Shown here: piece after piece, positions 47,728 through 58,727 of the stretch
How the letters are laid out: each line of letters begins with the position of its first letter
Numbering within the stretch: the first letter of the stretch is position 1
Assembly (NCBI RefSeq): GCF_002878395.1
Contig: NC_061120.1
Location: 91,186,110 to 91,250,109 of the forward strand
Length of the DNA: 64,000 nt
Origin: Capsicum annuum
Lineage: Eukaryota > Streptophyta > Magnoliopsida > Solanales > Solanaceae
Direction of reading: 5' to 3'
Notes under the pieces: model-generated
Databases searched by the model: none
Told to the model about the DNA's origin: nothing
The model's input: the letters and a program-made list of their open reading frames with translations, nothing else
Translations under genes and position numbers: made by a program

Positions 47728-47976
47728 TTAATCGGAACTTGCGGAGAAGAGGTACGGGTACTTGGCTCGCATATCTGCTTCTGCCTCTAAAGTATCACCC
47801 CCAACATACTGGTTACGCCACAAAACTTTGACCAAGGGAACTTTTTTGTTCCTTAGTCTACGGATCTGAAAATCTAGGATCTCAATAGGGATCTCATCGA
47901 AGGAAACACTGTTCTGAATACCGGCATTCTCTAAAGGATCTACTACAACGGAATCACCAATATGTTTCTTAAGCAT
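47728..47976 (-). pseudogene. Element C chromodomain fragment
   Basis: An open run reading MLKKHIGDSVVVDPLE, then PIEILDFQIRRLRNKKVPLV and LEAEADMRAKYPYLFS. It is the C-terminal chromodomain of integrase, better preserved than in B. Immediately to its right (47977) the sequence jumps to the zinc-binding end of integrase. Confidence 0.85.
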
Positions 47977-48545
47977 GCTTCTTCATACCACTACACCAAT
48001 ATATTTCCCGCAAGTCGCGGTGCATCTTGGTAGTGCCGGGATGAATAGAATACTACACGCTTTGCGCTTTAGACATAATCCTCTTCCTCAGATCATCAAC
48101 ACACGGAAAACATAATCTATCTTGCAATCTCAACATGCCATCTCCCCCTTGGGAGAAAATCTCTACCTTTTGGCCCTTAACTCACTCCTTCAGTCTGACC
48201 AAACTAGGATCCCTATCTTGCTTCTCCTTCACTTCTAAAACTAAAGAGGATTCGGGACTACTCTGCACCAACGTACTCCCCTCAACTGAATCAAGCAACC
48301 AAACATCCAATCTATCTAGACAATGCACATCGCGAGCTAACTCTTTCTTACCTTCCTCTACATGAGCAACACTACCCATAGACAATCTACTAAGGGCATC
48401 TTCCACTACGTTGGCCTTCCCTAGGTGATACAACACTGTCATATCATAGTCTTTTAACAACTCTAACCACCTCATCTACCTAAAATTAGACTTCCTCTAA
48501 GTAAATACATACTGCAGGCTCTTATGATCAGTAAACACATACACA
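47977..48545 (-). pseudogene. Element C integrase zinc region and RNase H tail (core deleted)
   Basis: 47977-48180 corresponds to B at about 24266-24470 (zinc-binding region before the core). The run 48182-48475 reads [30 protein letters not shown] and onward, the RNase H-integrase tether. About 935 bp with the DDE core and GPY/F region are missing at 47977 relative to B. The RNase H part consists only of its last residues ([11 protein letters not shown]). Confidence 0.82.
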
Positions 48546-49519
48546 CCGGGATGATCCCTACTGCACTTAGTACAAGGAGGATAACGGGGCCTGTTACCAA
48601 CACTGTTCTGTGACCTAGACATAAAGGATCTGCCCCCTTTTTCTTGCCTACTTCTGGGTGCGGGAGCACTAGCTAATGAAGGCGCTGGCATAGATGGACG
48701 CCTCTGAAACTGAGGAAAACTCCCTCCATAGAACCTAAGCTGGCTATACTCATGCTGCTCAGATCTAGCCCTCTTGTTACCCCTCACTTGATCTCTCTCC
48801 CTAATCTTATCCACCTCTATCTATTAGGCATGCATCATCAACCTATCCAGATCCATATCCCTATGCAGCATTGTAGTCCTACACTCTTCTAGTACTACCC
48901 CAGAAACACCGGTCATGAACTTGCTCGTACTAGCTCGGGTGTCAGAAATCAAATCAGGAGCACACTTGGCCAGCTGATTGAACTTTAAGCAGTACTCCTT
49001 AACAGTCATGGAGCCCTGTCTCAAGTTTATAAACTCCTTAATCTTTGCTTTCCTTATCTCAAGCGGAAGGAACTTGTCCAAGAATGCATCTTAGAAAACC
49101 TGCCAAGGTATAGGAGCAGTCTCACCTCTAATTTTCCTCTATGATACAACCCAGTCATAAACTATATCCTTCAAATTATAAGACGCCAACTCAACACTTT
49201 CTTACTTAGAAATATGCATCACATGTATGATCTTTCTCACCTTTACAAGGTACAATTATGGGTCATCACCTACCTTGGATCCATAAAACTCTGTCGGATT
49301 TATCCACATAAAATTATGGATTCTAGTCGTGGCTACATTACCTCCCTACGGATTAGCAACTGTGGCATGATTATTGGCCTGAACATTAGCGATGACTGCT
49401 ATTGGAAACTCCTGAAAGACCTCCCAAACCTCAGCATGAGACACCATCTTATTCAAAGGATCAATAGGTTGGGCTTACTCATTATCATTTCTACAGGTAT
49501 CCGCTCTTCGGAGAGGCAT
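48497..49519 (-). pseudogene. Element C gag, fused in frame to the RNase H end
   Basis: The start is at ATG 49519 (MPLRRADT). The capsid region reads FIDD-free, gag-type text: FINLRQGSMTVKEYCLKFNQ and LAKCAPDLISD (48824-49081), continuing with a basic linker (KIRERDQVRGNKRARSEQHE). The zinc knuckle begins PPCTKCSRDHPG, then the frame passes without a stop into [15 protein letters not shown], the end of RNase H. About 1.9 kb (rest of the knuckle, PR, RT and most of RNase H) is missing relative to B. In-frame stops lie upstream in the capsid part. Confidence 0.83.
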
Positions 49520-49584
49520 TTTTTAAAATAGAAGAGTACAAATTATTAGATGAGAGGGATAACTGCAGGCATGATGGAATCAAA
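49520..49584 (-). other. Element C leader fragment and deletion junction with element G
   Basis: The first ~60 bases resemble the leader of B (after 27677). At about 49575-49590 the sequence switches to the integrase N-terminal region of element G. C's primer site, the inner part of its 5' LTR, and G's 3' LTR and integrase are all missing here. Confidence 0.55.
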
Positions 49585-49599
49585 TGCCTTGGTCTCACC

Positions 49600-51000
49600 A
49601 CTCTCAACATTCTCCTTAAGCTATAATAAAATAGGATCTGCATATTGCTTCTCTTTCACTTCAGCTACTAATGAAGATTCCGCAGTATTATGTACGATAA
49701 GCTCTTTATCCAGAGTTTCAAGAAGGCGAACTCCCAAACTAGCTAACTGGTGAAGATCTTTAATTATCCCTTTCCTTTCTATAGGCGCCATCATAGCCTT
49801 ATGACTTAACGCATCAGCTACCACATTTGCTTTCCCTGGATGGTAAAAGATATCAATATCGTAGTCCTTTAATAGTTCAAGCCATCTCCACTGCCTTAAA
49901 TTTAGATTCTTCTAATTAAAAATATATTTCAAGATCTTATGGTCAGTATATATATCAACATGAACCCCATATAAGTAGTGGCTCCATATCTTTAAAGCAA
50001 AAATAACTACTGCCAGCTCAAGATCGTGTGTAGGATAATTTTTCTCATGTGGCCGCAATTGTCTAGAAGCATATGCTATTACCTTGTCATGCTGCATCAA
50101 TACACATCCTAAACCAATTCTGGAAGCATCACAATACACTGTATACCCTTCGGTGCCTTCTGGAAGTACCAACACGGGTGTAGAAATCAACTTGTTCTTT
50201 AAATCTTGAAAACTCTTCTCACAGGCATCATTCCATTGGAATTTGGATGCTTTATAGGTTAGCTTGGTTAAGGGTGCTGAAATAGAAGAAAAGCCTTTAA
50301 CAAACCTTCTATAATAACTGGCCAACCCGAGAAAACTATAAATCTCCATAGGCGTTGTGGACCTTGGCTAGTTCTTCACAGCTTCTATCTTTTGAGCATC
50401 AACCTTTATCCCTTCACTAGATACAATATGACCCAAAAATACCACCGACTTTAACCAAAACTCATATTTAGAGAACTTTGCATAAATCTTACAATCACGA
50501 AGAGTCTGCAATGCCTGTCGTAGGTGATTGGCATGGTCCTCTTCTGATCTAGAATAAACTAGAATATCATCTATAAAAACTATCACAAATACATCCAGGA
50601 ATGGCTTAAACACCCTATTCATCAAATCCATAAAAGCTGCGGGTGCATCTATTAGCCCAAATAACATAACTAGAAACTCATAATGACCATACCGTGTTCG
50701 GAAAGCTGTCTTGGGTATATCCTTCTCTTTGACCCTCACTTAATGGTAACCTGACCTCAAATCAATCTTAGAAAAGCACTTGGCGCCCTATAACTGATCA
50801 AATAAATCATCAATTCTCGGGAGAGGATATTTATTCTTAATAGTCACCTTATTCAATTGCCGATAATCAATACACATCCTCAGCGAGCCATCTTTTTTGT
50901 GCACAAATAACACTGGTGCTCCCCAGGGGGATATACTAGGCCTTATGAATCCCTTCTCTAGTAAATCTTTCAATTGCTCTTTCAATTCTCATAATTCAGC
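49600..51000 (-). pseudogene. Element G reverse transcriptase and RNase H
   Basis: [34 protein letters not shown] and [15 protein letters not shown] (50788-50985), then a stop, KIDLRSGYH, another stop (where a Gln is expected), and [39 protein letters not shown] with the catalytic Asp pair (about 50550-50600) and [20 protein letters not shown] (50368-50739). RNase [67 protein letters not shown] (49912-50349), with acidic residues in place, then the tether VADALSHKAM (49621-49824). Only a handful of stops separate the runs. Confidence 0.9.
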
Positions 51001-51655
51001 TGGGGCCATTCTATACGGAGGAATGGATATTGGTTGGGTGCCTGGTATTACATCAATACCAAACTCTACTTCTCGTTCAGGAGGCAAACCTGGAAGATCT
51101 TTAGGAAATACATTAGAAAATTCATTTACCACCGGAACAGCGTGAAGAGTTGGTGGCTCCGATTTTGTATCCCTTACTCTAACTAAATGATATATGTATC
51201 CCTTGGAAATCATTCTTCTTGCCTTAAAATAAGAAATAAATCTACCTCTTGGCGCGCCAATTTCACCTTTCCATTCAAGGACTGATTCATTTGGAAAATG
51301 GAAATATACCTTTTTCGTGCAGCAATCAATTGTGGCATAACAAGACACCAACCAGTCCATACCCATTATAACATCAAAATCTACCATTTCTAACTCCACA
51401 AGATCAGCCATCGTATCACGACCACAAATAGTTACTATGTAGTTTCGATAAACCCTTCTAGCTATAATAGATTCCCCAACCTGTGTGGACACTTCAAATA
51501 GCTTAACTAATAGTTCGGGTATTCTTTCGAACTTTCCAGCAATCAATGGAGTAACATAAGATAAAGTAGAATAGGGATCAATTAAGGCATATAAATCGAA
51601 TGAAAAGATAGACAATGTACCCGAAACCATATTTGGGGAAGCCTCTAAATTCTAT
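50989..51655 (-). pseudogene. Element G protease and PR-RT linker
   Basis: One open run of 213 residues (50989-51630). It has [16 protein letters not shown] near the start (Asp kept, but the expected Gly after Pro is Tyr), [19 protein letters not shown] (about 51345-51410), and the linker to RT with [20 protein letters not shown] and [20 protein letters not shown], ending [10 protein letters not shown] just before a stop at 50986. The altered Gly would be expected to impair catalysis. Confidence 0.85.
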
Positions 51656-53022
51656 CGATCCGCTAGAGCATACGTACGATTTTGAGCCCTACTAGAACTC
51701 GTGGCTCCTCAATCACCTCTAACATGACCCATTGGTTGTGCACTCCTTCCTGAATAAGGCATCAATGATGATGATGCAACAAATGACCCCGTAGTTCATG
51801 CCATACCCCCTATGCTCCTTCGTATGCATTCTCTCATCATATGGCTCGACATACCGCACCAAAAGCAAACATTGGTCCCCAGCTAATATGTGCCCAAATG
51901 ATACCTTCCATATTTATTGCATGGCTCTCGAGGAGGTCTCGATTGGCTCATATTCCCTTGCCCTTGGTACCTCACTGTCCGCGAACTCTGACTCTCACTT
52001 CTGTGCCCAAATTGATTTCCTCTGGACCCTTAGAACTGTGATGGGGCACTAGCTGCAGAATAAGAGGATAATGGCCTAGGTGGTCTAGCAGAAAACTGTG
52101 GTCTGAACCCTTCTTGGGATGCCATGAATTGCCCTGTAGGTCTGGCCCTCTTGGAATAGCTTCTTTCTAATTCCTGTGTTCTTCTCCTCTGCCTCTGATC
52201 TTCTATTTTTTGTGCAAAAGGTTGGATCCTCACTATGTCTTTATCTTTGTTCAAAGCGGCAATAGTACAATATCTAACCAGATATGGATCTAGCCTATCC
52301 ACATATTGATGAACTCTGTCATCCATAGTAGCTACAACATTAGGAGCATATGTCAACAAGGAATTAAATCGTAGACTGTACTCCCTCACGCTTATATTCC
52401 CCTGATGAAGATTTAAAAACTGATCTGCACGGGCCTGAAGAATCTCGAATGGAAGATAATGATCAAGAAATACCTCTTTGAACTCTTTCCAAGTAGCTGG
52501 GGGTGCATCAATACCCCTAGATCATTTCTATTCCTCGTACCAATATATAGCCTCCCCTTTGAATCTATACGCCACTAACTCCACTGTCTCTCTACCCGTT
52601 ACATGCATAACATCTAAGGCCCTTTGAATTTGATCAATAAAGTCCTGTGGGTCCTCGTTAAGATCTGATCCAGTAAAAGTGGGAGGATCCATCTTAAGAA
52701 AATCCTGTGTTCGAATGCTAGCCGCTCTATCTATACCACTAGGACCTGTGGTAGGAATGGCTTGCCCTTAAGCTTGCCCAGCAACTATACGAGTCAAAAG
52801 TTGCACTACATTTCTAAGATCTTAATCAACAGCATCAATAGATGGCTCTGGGGATATAGTTCTCCTCCCTCTTATTTCTTCTGGAGTAGAGGAAGTTTCT
52901 GATGCATGCTCAGCTGGAGCCTCACTTTGATTAGATGGTATAGTGGGTGACTTACTAGTCCCCTCTCCGGCAGCCACATCTACTTGCTTACCGGTATTTT
53001 TTCTTCTGGTAACCAGCATCAT
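51656..53022 (-). pseudogene. Element G gag with CCHC knuckle
   Basis: The start is at ATG 53022 (MMLVTRRKNTGKQVDVAAGE), an acidic/Ser-rich N-terminus to 52822, and a stop after SIDAVD. Capsid-type text continues around 52400-52760 and in 52030-52389 (MREYSLRFNSLLTYAPNVVA, RTQELERSYSKRARPTGQF). The knuckle CFWCGMSSHMMREC (about 51815-51860) has the complete C-x2-C-x4-H-x4-C spacing. Several stops. Confidence 0.82.
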
Positions 53023-53239
53023 TACTATAATAAGAGAAACAAATGGATTCAGTGGTCAACTATGACTTCATATACAATATAGGCTCTATCGCACGATCTA
53101 AGACATGAAGAAAAGAAATAATTCCTAAATGTCCATAGCCTCCTGTTTATAGATGCGGTGCACGACACATCGATAAACAAAACTCTACATATACACGGCT
53201 TTGTAGACTCACTAGGACGAACTTCTCTAATACTAATTT
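53023..53239 (-). other. Element G leader with degraded primer-binding site
   Basis: 53225-53236 reads CTCTAATACTAA-type sequence on the plus strand, which corresponds to a worn GCTCTGATACCA next to the LTR start. Short frames in 53049-53252 are not supported. Confidence 0.6.
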
Positions 53240-53950
53240 TGTCACGCCTCAAATCCTATTGGGGCAGACTGGCACCCGTAACCGAGGAGGCCTGGGATAA
53301 CCAGCTCATAACCTTATACTTCCCATGCATACCTCTATGACAACCCAAAATTCAGACAGCATCATGTCGCATATAAAAGGAAATAATCACCTATATAAGC
53401 TCGAGCACACATATATATGTAGATAAAATACTTGGCCATTGAAGCCATCACGTCTATTAATAAAACACCACCTTGACTGTACATTAGGTCTACAAAGCCT
53501 CTAGATAATACACAGAGTTTAACTAAGGTTGGGACACACCCCGCCATATAACTAACTTCTATACAATATCAAAAGTGACTGGATATGACACGAAAAGCCC
53601 CGAAGTAAACTGGAGCTCACCAAAAGCAGCTGGATATCTTGGCTCCTACTTGTGCTGTGTATGAGCTAAGGTACCTGTGCCTGCAGCATGAAATGCAGGT
53701 CCCCCGTGGGGGATGTCAGTACGAAATATGTACTGAGTATGTAAAGCTGTAGATAATCACATATGATATAGGAGCTCAAGAGAAATTAGAAACAAGTGAA
53801 TAAATTGTAATAGGAGTGGACCACACTTACTAGAACTTGTGACAACCTGTACATTGTATTTATTCAATCACTTTACTTCGTTCTTATCATCTTTGTAATC
53901 ATTACTGTACTGTACTGTGACTATTAGGCTGCCTCCAGTACATATCAACT

Positions 53951-54058
53951 GGGATCGACCTATGATAGGCTTATGCCCCTGGGATACCACCCATAAACAC
54001 ATAAATAGGGATCGACCCATGATAGGCTTATGGCCCTAGGATACCACCCGATAAGAGA
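53951..54058. repeat. 57-bp tandem repeat, about two copies
   Basis: GGGATCGACC, ATGATAGGCTTATG and GGATACCACCC recur with a period of 57 (from 53951 and from 54008). Confidence 0.9.
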
Positions 54059-54170
54059 GAACTTCCATCACTTAGTTCAATTAATCTTTGAGATTGTTAT
54101 TTTGGTCACCACCGCATTTTTGATACTTTGAAATAATGATACATCAATAAGAGACAAATAAATAGACCAT

Positions 54171-54290
54171 CAATGCAATAACAATGAAGTAAGAACTCAT
54201 TGGCACATCAATGAAGTATTTTGGAGTCATCAATTCCATAACAATGAAGTAGGAACTTATTGGTATATCAATGAAACATTTTGGAGTCAT
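54171..54290. repeat. 60-bp tandem repeat, two copies
   Basis: ACAATGAAGTARGAACTYAT and TTTTGGAGTCATYAAT recur with an exact period of 60 (54181 and 54241). Confidence 0.92.
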
Positions 54291-55370
54291 TAATAGCACA
54301 TGGATCTTGTTTGAGTAACCGGAAACCTTCTGACATTCATTAGTGCAATAAATATGTAAGATTTGGAAAACAAGTAAGTATTGGAATGTCTTGACATCTT
54401 GTAGGGTGGAAACAAGTTCATTGGTAACGTAGGACATCATACAAAACCATTATGGATCACATGTTACTGAATAACTTTGGAAACTTTCTTAATAGAACAA
54501 TTGTTCACTATCTTGCCAAAGATATGGTATAGAGTATGCTTTACATACCTGACTATCAACCTTCAATACTAGTCTCAAATGGACTTTCTGTCTTTTCGGA
54601 TTACTTATCTACAATGAACATATATAGCAATCTAGTATTAGCGACCAAACGTCACAATTCAATTATTTGAATTCACCAAACTAGTGGTTAAGTAATAAGC
54701 CTTAATTACACCATAAAGTCTGTCACTTTAACCCTCTTATACTCCAATTATATTCACATGCCATGCATATTCATACAACATCCTCCAATAACAAGTTTGG
54801 ATTCATTTATCCTTCCAACCAATCCATTAAACCAAATTGAGCCATAGACATAAATAATCATCAATTCAATAGTATATCACCATATCCACCTTCCATAACT
54901 CAATTACCATATCCACCTTCCACAATTCAATACAATCAAACCATGCAAAATAGTCCATAACCCTACTTTCATCACCTTTCAATAACAACCAATACATATA
55001 ATCCTCTATCACACATATACATATGGAAAAGAACAAAGCCAAACAATATTCATACCTTAGAATTCACCTCTTGATTATGCAATCCTATTTGCACAAATAA
55101 TAGGTGTCATTTGAAGCTCTCGAGATGACAAACGCAGTTATCGGATTACTTTGGAATTTCTACAGTTGAATCAAAAGTAATTTAAAGGTCAAATTTGGCT
55201 AGGGTTTGTTATTTCTCAATGATTGATGATGAAAAAGAGTTTTTAAAATGAAAATGAGTTTTTGAACTCATATACATGTATATATACACATATTCCCGTC
55301 CATAATATAATAGGAAATGACCAAAATGCCTTTAAAATTTAAATAATGTCAAATCTGTCCTTTGGTGGAC

Positions 55371-55715
55371 TGTTTTGATAAGCTAAAGTAGATCGACCAT
55401 AACTCTTTGCTCCGATATCGGATTTGGGTGAAATTGATATCATTGGAAGGATAATTATAAGGGATTTCATTTCATATAAAGTAGTCCACCCAGTTCGTCC
55501 TGTACAAGGAGTTATGGTTGTTTGAAGTTGACCCTAAAAATCTGTTTTGATAGGCTGAAGTAAAACTCGTATAACTCCTTACGTAGATGTTGGATTCGGA
55601 TGAAACCAATTTCATTGGAAAGAAGACTCAAAGATCTTTCTTTTCATAGGTCTCAGCTCTCCCAGTTCATTATATTAAGGGAGTTATGATCATTCGAAGT
55701 TGACCCAAAAATTTG
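55371..55715. repeat. 172-bp tandem repeat, two copies, each with a shared LTR block
   Basis: TGTTTTGATA begins each copy at 55371 and 55543; GGAGTTATG and GAAGTTGACCC end them. The shared blocks lie at 55397-55460 (CATAACTCTTTGCTCCGATA, TCGGATTTGGGTGAAATTGA) and 55567-55630. Confidence 0.85.
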
Positions 55716-55996
55716 GCTGGCCTCAGTAGTTTGTGTGCAGAAAATTTTCCTCACATTTACTATTCCCAAATATCCCGACCACCGTTTTATAGTTTCAAAC
55801 GTGCTCGATTATATCCAAAACCTAGCCGTTTTTGGAAATCTTTACATTGTTGGAAATCTTATTCAATAACCTTCGCATGGAACCATCGACGGGCAAATTC
55901 CGGTATAAATAAAATAAAAAAATTAATTCCATATAAATAAGATCAATACACGTACTTGAATACGCCAATACACATACTTGAATACAGGGTGTTACA

Positions 55997-56474
55997 ACTA
56001 AGTATGTGGGGGTGCATGCATTTATATAAAACAACATCAATACTCTTTAATCAAATCATGCATGTAATAAGTAATGACTCACATGGCTTGAATAAGTATA
56101 AAATACAAAGCTCATGAATCATGTAAAATGGAACATGTAACACAATCTCATGAGTCATTATACTTTTAGCTTTGAAATTTGTACTCTTCTTTTATTCTCA
56201 CTACTCAAGGCTAAAGGAAACTTTAAGCAATACTTTCAACTCATGCATATGTCTCATGGAGAGTAAAACTTCTTCAATGCTCAAGAACTCATAACTCTTT
56301 TGAACTCAAATACTTGGAATTCGGAATCGTATAACTTTGAAACATTCTTGAAGGCATTTCATTCACGTTAGGAAAATATCTCATTTCAAGCTTTAGGGAA
56401 AAATACTCATATCAAGGGAAAGCATTTTAGTTTTAAAAGAAAATATCCTATCTCAAAGCTTTAGTTTTAAGTTA
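55997..56474 (-). repeat. Element C 5' LTR fragment
   Basis: Matches 45306-45790 of C's 3' LTR nearly base for base. It stops abruptly at TTTTAAG (56474), where D's integrase resumes. Confidence 0.9.
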
Positions 56475-57590
56475 TGGCAGAAAAGTGTGGATTCCAAACC
56501 GCATCACTCCCTTCAAGGGAGATAACTTCAAAAACACCCAGTCTCCAACCTCAAACTCCAAGTCCCTTCACCTCACCTCCGCATAGGAATTTTGGTGACT
56601 TTGGGTTGTCTTAAGCCTATCCTTACTTACCTTCACCTTCTCCATAGCTTAATGAACCAAATCCTGGCCGAATATTTCAGGTTCACTAATATCAAACCGC
56701 TCAATAGGATATCTACATCTCATACCATGCAATGCATCAATGGAGCCATACCGATACTAGAATGGTAAATATTGTTATAAGCAAATTTAATCAAAGGCAA
56801 ATGGTCAGACCAACTACCACCATAATCAATCACACAGGCTATATCTTCCAAAGTTTGAATAGTCCTTTTGGCTTGTCCATCCGACTATGGGTAGAAAGTC
56901 GTACTAAGACTCACCTTAGTCCCCAAACCACGCTGAAAAGAGTGCCAAAAATGCAATGAGAATTGAGTACCATGATCCAAAATAATCGATATAGGAGCAC
57001 CCTGCAACTTTACCACTTCCTGAAGGAATAACTTCGCATAATCCTTGGTAGAATAAGTAGTTGTCATGAATAAGAAGTGAGAGGACTTAGTCATCCTATC
57101 CATGATGACACAAATAGAGTCATACTAATTCCGCGATTACAGAAGGTCAGTAAAAAAATCCTTATTGTTTATCTCCAATTTACACACTGGCAGTTCAATC
57201 TCTGGAAGTAGTCCACCTGGCCTTAGGTGCTCCACTTTTACTTAATAACACACCATACGCTTAGCCAGGCTATATCCCATTTCATGTTATTCTACCAATA
57301 CACCTCCTTGAGATCATGATACATCTATGTTGAATCGAGATAAAACGTATACTACAACTGGGACACACAACCTCCTTTGGTACTTCAAGATACCTTTACC
57401 ATCTATCTCAAAATCCATCACCTTCTTCCTACCCACATCATCCTTGATCTTCAGCAAAAAAGGATTTAACACTTGCTTCTCATTTATTATTGAGCCAAGA
57501 GATAACGGTGCCACCTATTGCACAAACACACAACCATCCTTGGAGTCTAAGAGACAAACTCCAAGGTTAGCCAAATGGTGAATATCTTTC
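56475..57590 (-). pseudogene. Element D integrase
   Basis: From right to left: the zinc-binding region and its upstream linker (57314-57514, QVLNPFLLKIKDDVGRKKVM), the core with MDRMTKSSHFLFMTTTYST (about 57045-57103), the second block ISIILDHGTQFS (about 56965-57000) with the Asp kept, and the region before GPY/F (VGDWVFLKLSPLKGV-type text at about 56490-56560). The C-terminal end was displaced to 44631-44818 by element C, and about 215 bp between were lost. Confidence 0.8.
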
Positions 57591-58727
57591 ACTAATTCCT
57601 ATTTATACTTATCCACATGTCACAAGATACCCATGGACAACTTGCTAAGAGCACTAGCAACCACATTAGCTTTACCTGGATGGTAGTGAAGACTCATATC
57701 ATAGTCCTTCAGTAACTCAAGCCACCTTTTTGCCTTAGATTAATTTCCTTCTAAGTGAACACATACTGTAGGCTTTTATGATCTAAAAAGATATCAACAT
57801 AAACCCTATCTTGATAGTGACGCCAAATTTTTAATGAGAATACCATGGCTAATAACTCCAAGTCATAAGTTTGATAGTTTTTTTCATAAACCTTCAACTG
57901 TCTAGAGGCATAAGCAACTATCTTACTATGTCGCTTTAACACACAGCCCTAACCAACCCGAGACATAGCACAACAAACAACAAACTCCTCGGTACCCTTA
58001 GGTAGAGTCAAGACTGGAGCTGAAATTAACTTATTCTTTAAATTCTCAAAACTACCATCGAAAGCATCCTACCATAAGAACTTTACCTTTTTCTGAGTCA
58101 ATTTGGTTAATAGATCAGTAATAGCAAAAAAACTCTCCACGAAGCTCTTATAGTAACTAGCTAAACCCAAGAAGCTCTGAATATTGGTTGGATTCATGGG
58201 TTTAGGCCACTTTTTAACCACAACAACCTCCTGAGGATCCACCATAATCCCCTAACTAAACACGACATGATCAAGAAAAGTTATTGTATCCAACCAAAAT
58301 TCATATTTGGACAACTTAGCATACAATTATTGATCTTTCAAGGTCTGCAACACAACACAGTGGTAATCGACATGATCCTCCTTACTCTTAGAGTACACCA
58401 AGATGTCATCAATGAAGACAATCACAAATAGATCCAGAAACTGATGGAAGACCCTATTCATCAAATCCATGAATGTCTCAAGGGAATTAGTCAAGCCAAA
58501 TAACATAATTAAAAACTCAAAATTCCCATACTAGGTACGGAAGGTTGTCTTAGGGATATACACCTCCATAATATTTAACTAATGATATTCGAATTGAAGA
58601 TCAATCTTAGAAAAGAATTTGGCACCCTGAAGCTGATCAAAGAGATCATTAATTCTCAAAAAGGGGTACTTGTTCTTTACCGTCACCTTATTCAATTATC
58701 GGTAATCAATACATATCCGAAGGGAAA
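57591..58727 (-). pseudogene. Element D RNase H and reverse transcriptase
   Basis: [11 protein letters not shown] (about 58600), [33 protein letters not shown] (about 58380-58435, catalytic Asp pair intact, unlike A), [31 protein letters not shown]. RNase H: VIAYASR-type text [20 protein letters not shown] and [16 protein letters not shown] (57751-57942), then [11 protein letters not shown] and HYHPGKANVVASALSKLSMG. Frequent stops, many as TAG or TGA at Trp/Gln positions. The RT start lies beyond S2 at 61372. Confidence 0.83.

Larger units (their letters stand above)
49585..55996 (-). mobile_element. Element G: Ty3/gypsy, 3' half deleted, nested in element C
   Basis: A third gypsy family. 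It keeps its 5' LTR (53240-55996), a degraded primer site, gag, PR, RT and RNase H; integrase and the 3' LTR are absent. Its right edge at 55996 (GTGTTACA) abuts C's LTR sequence, showing G had entered C's 5' LTR. Its reading frames are the longest and least broken in the window, so it is probably one of the younger insertions. Confidence 0.85.
53240..55996 (-). repeat. Element G 5' LTR
   Basis: 2757 bp from TGTCACGCCTC to GGGTGTTACA. It contains three separate internal tandem duplications (53951-54058, 54171-54290, 55371-55715) and two copies of the shared LTR block. Confidence 0.85.
44819..56474 (-). mobile_element. Element C: B-family gypsy, internally deleted, hosting element G
   Basis: Inserted into D's integrase-chromodomain region. 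Its parts are the 3' LTR 44819-47507, interior 47508 to about 49584, and a 5' LTR fragment 55997-56474 beyond element G. The interior is only 2.1 kb because the integrase core and the whole PR-RT-RNase H block are deleted. The outer part of the 5' LTR, together with about 215 bp of D, is also missing at 56474, so no target-site duplication can be checked (left flank CTTCA, 44814-44818). Confidence 0.8.

Noticed and set aside
48135..48365. 76-residue plus-strand frame
   Set aside because: Antisense to the RNase H tether of element C.
50897..51145. 82-residue plus-strand frame
   Set aside because: Antisense to RT and protease linker of element G.
53951..54290. Possible CRISPR-like spaced repeats
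   Set aside because: Only two copies each, directly adjacent, with different periods; these are ordinary tandem duplications in an LTR of a plant genome.
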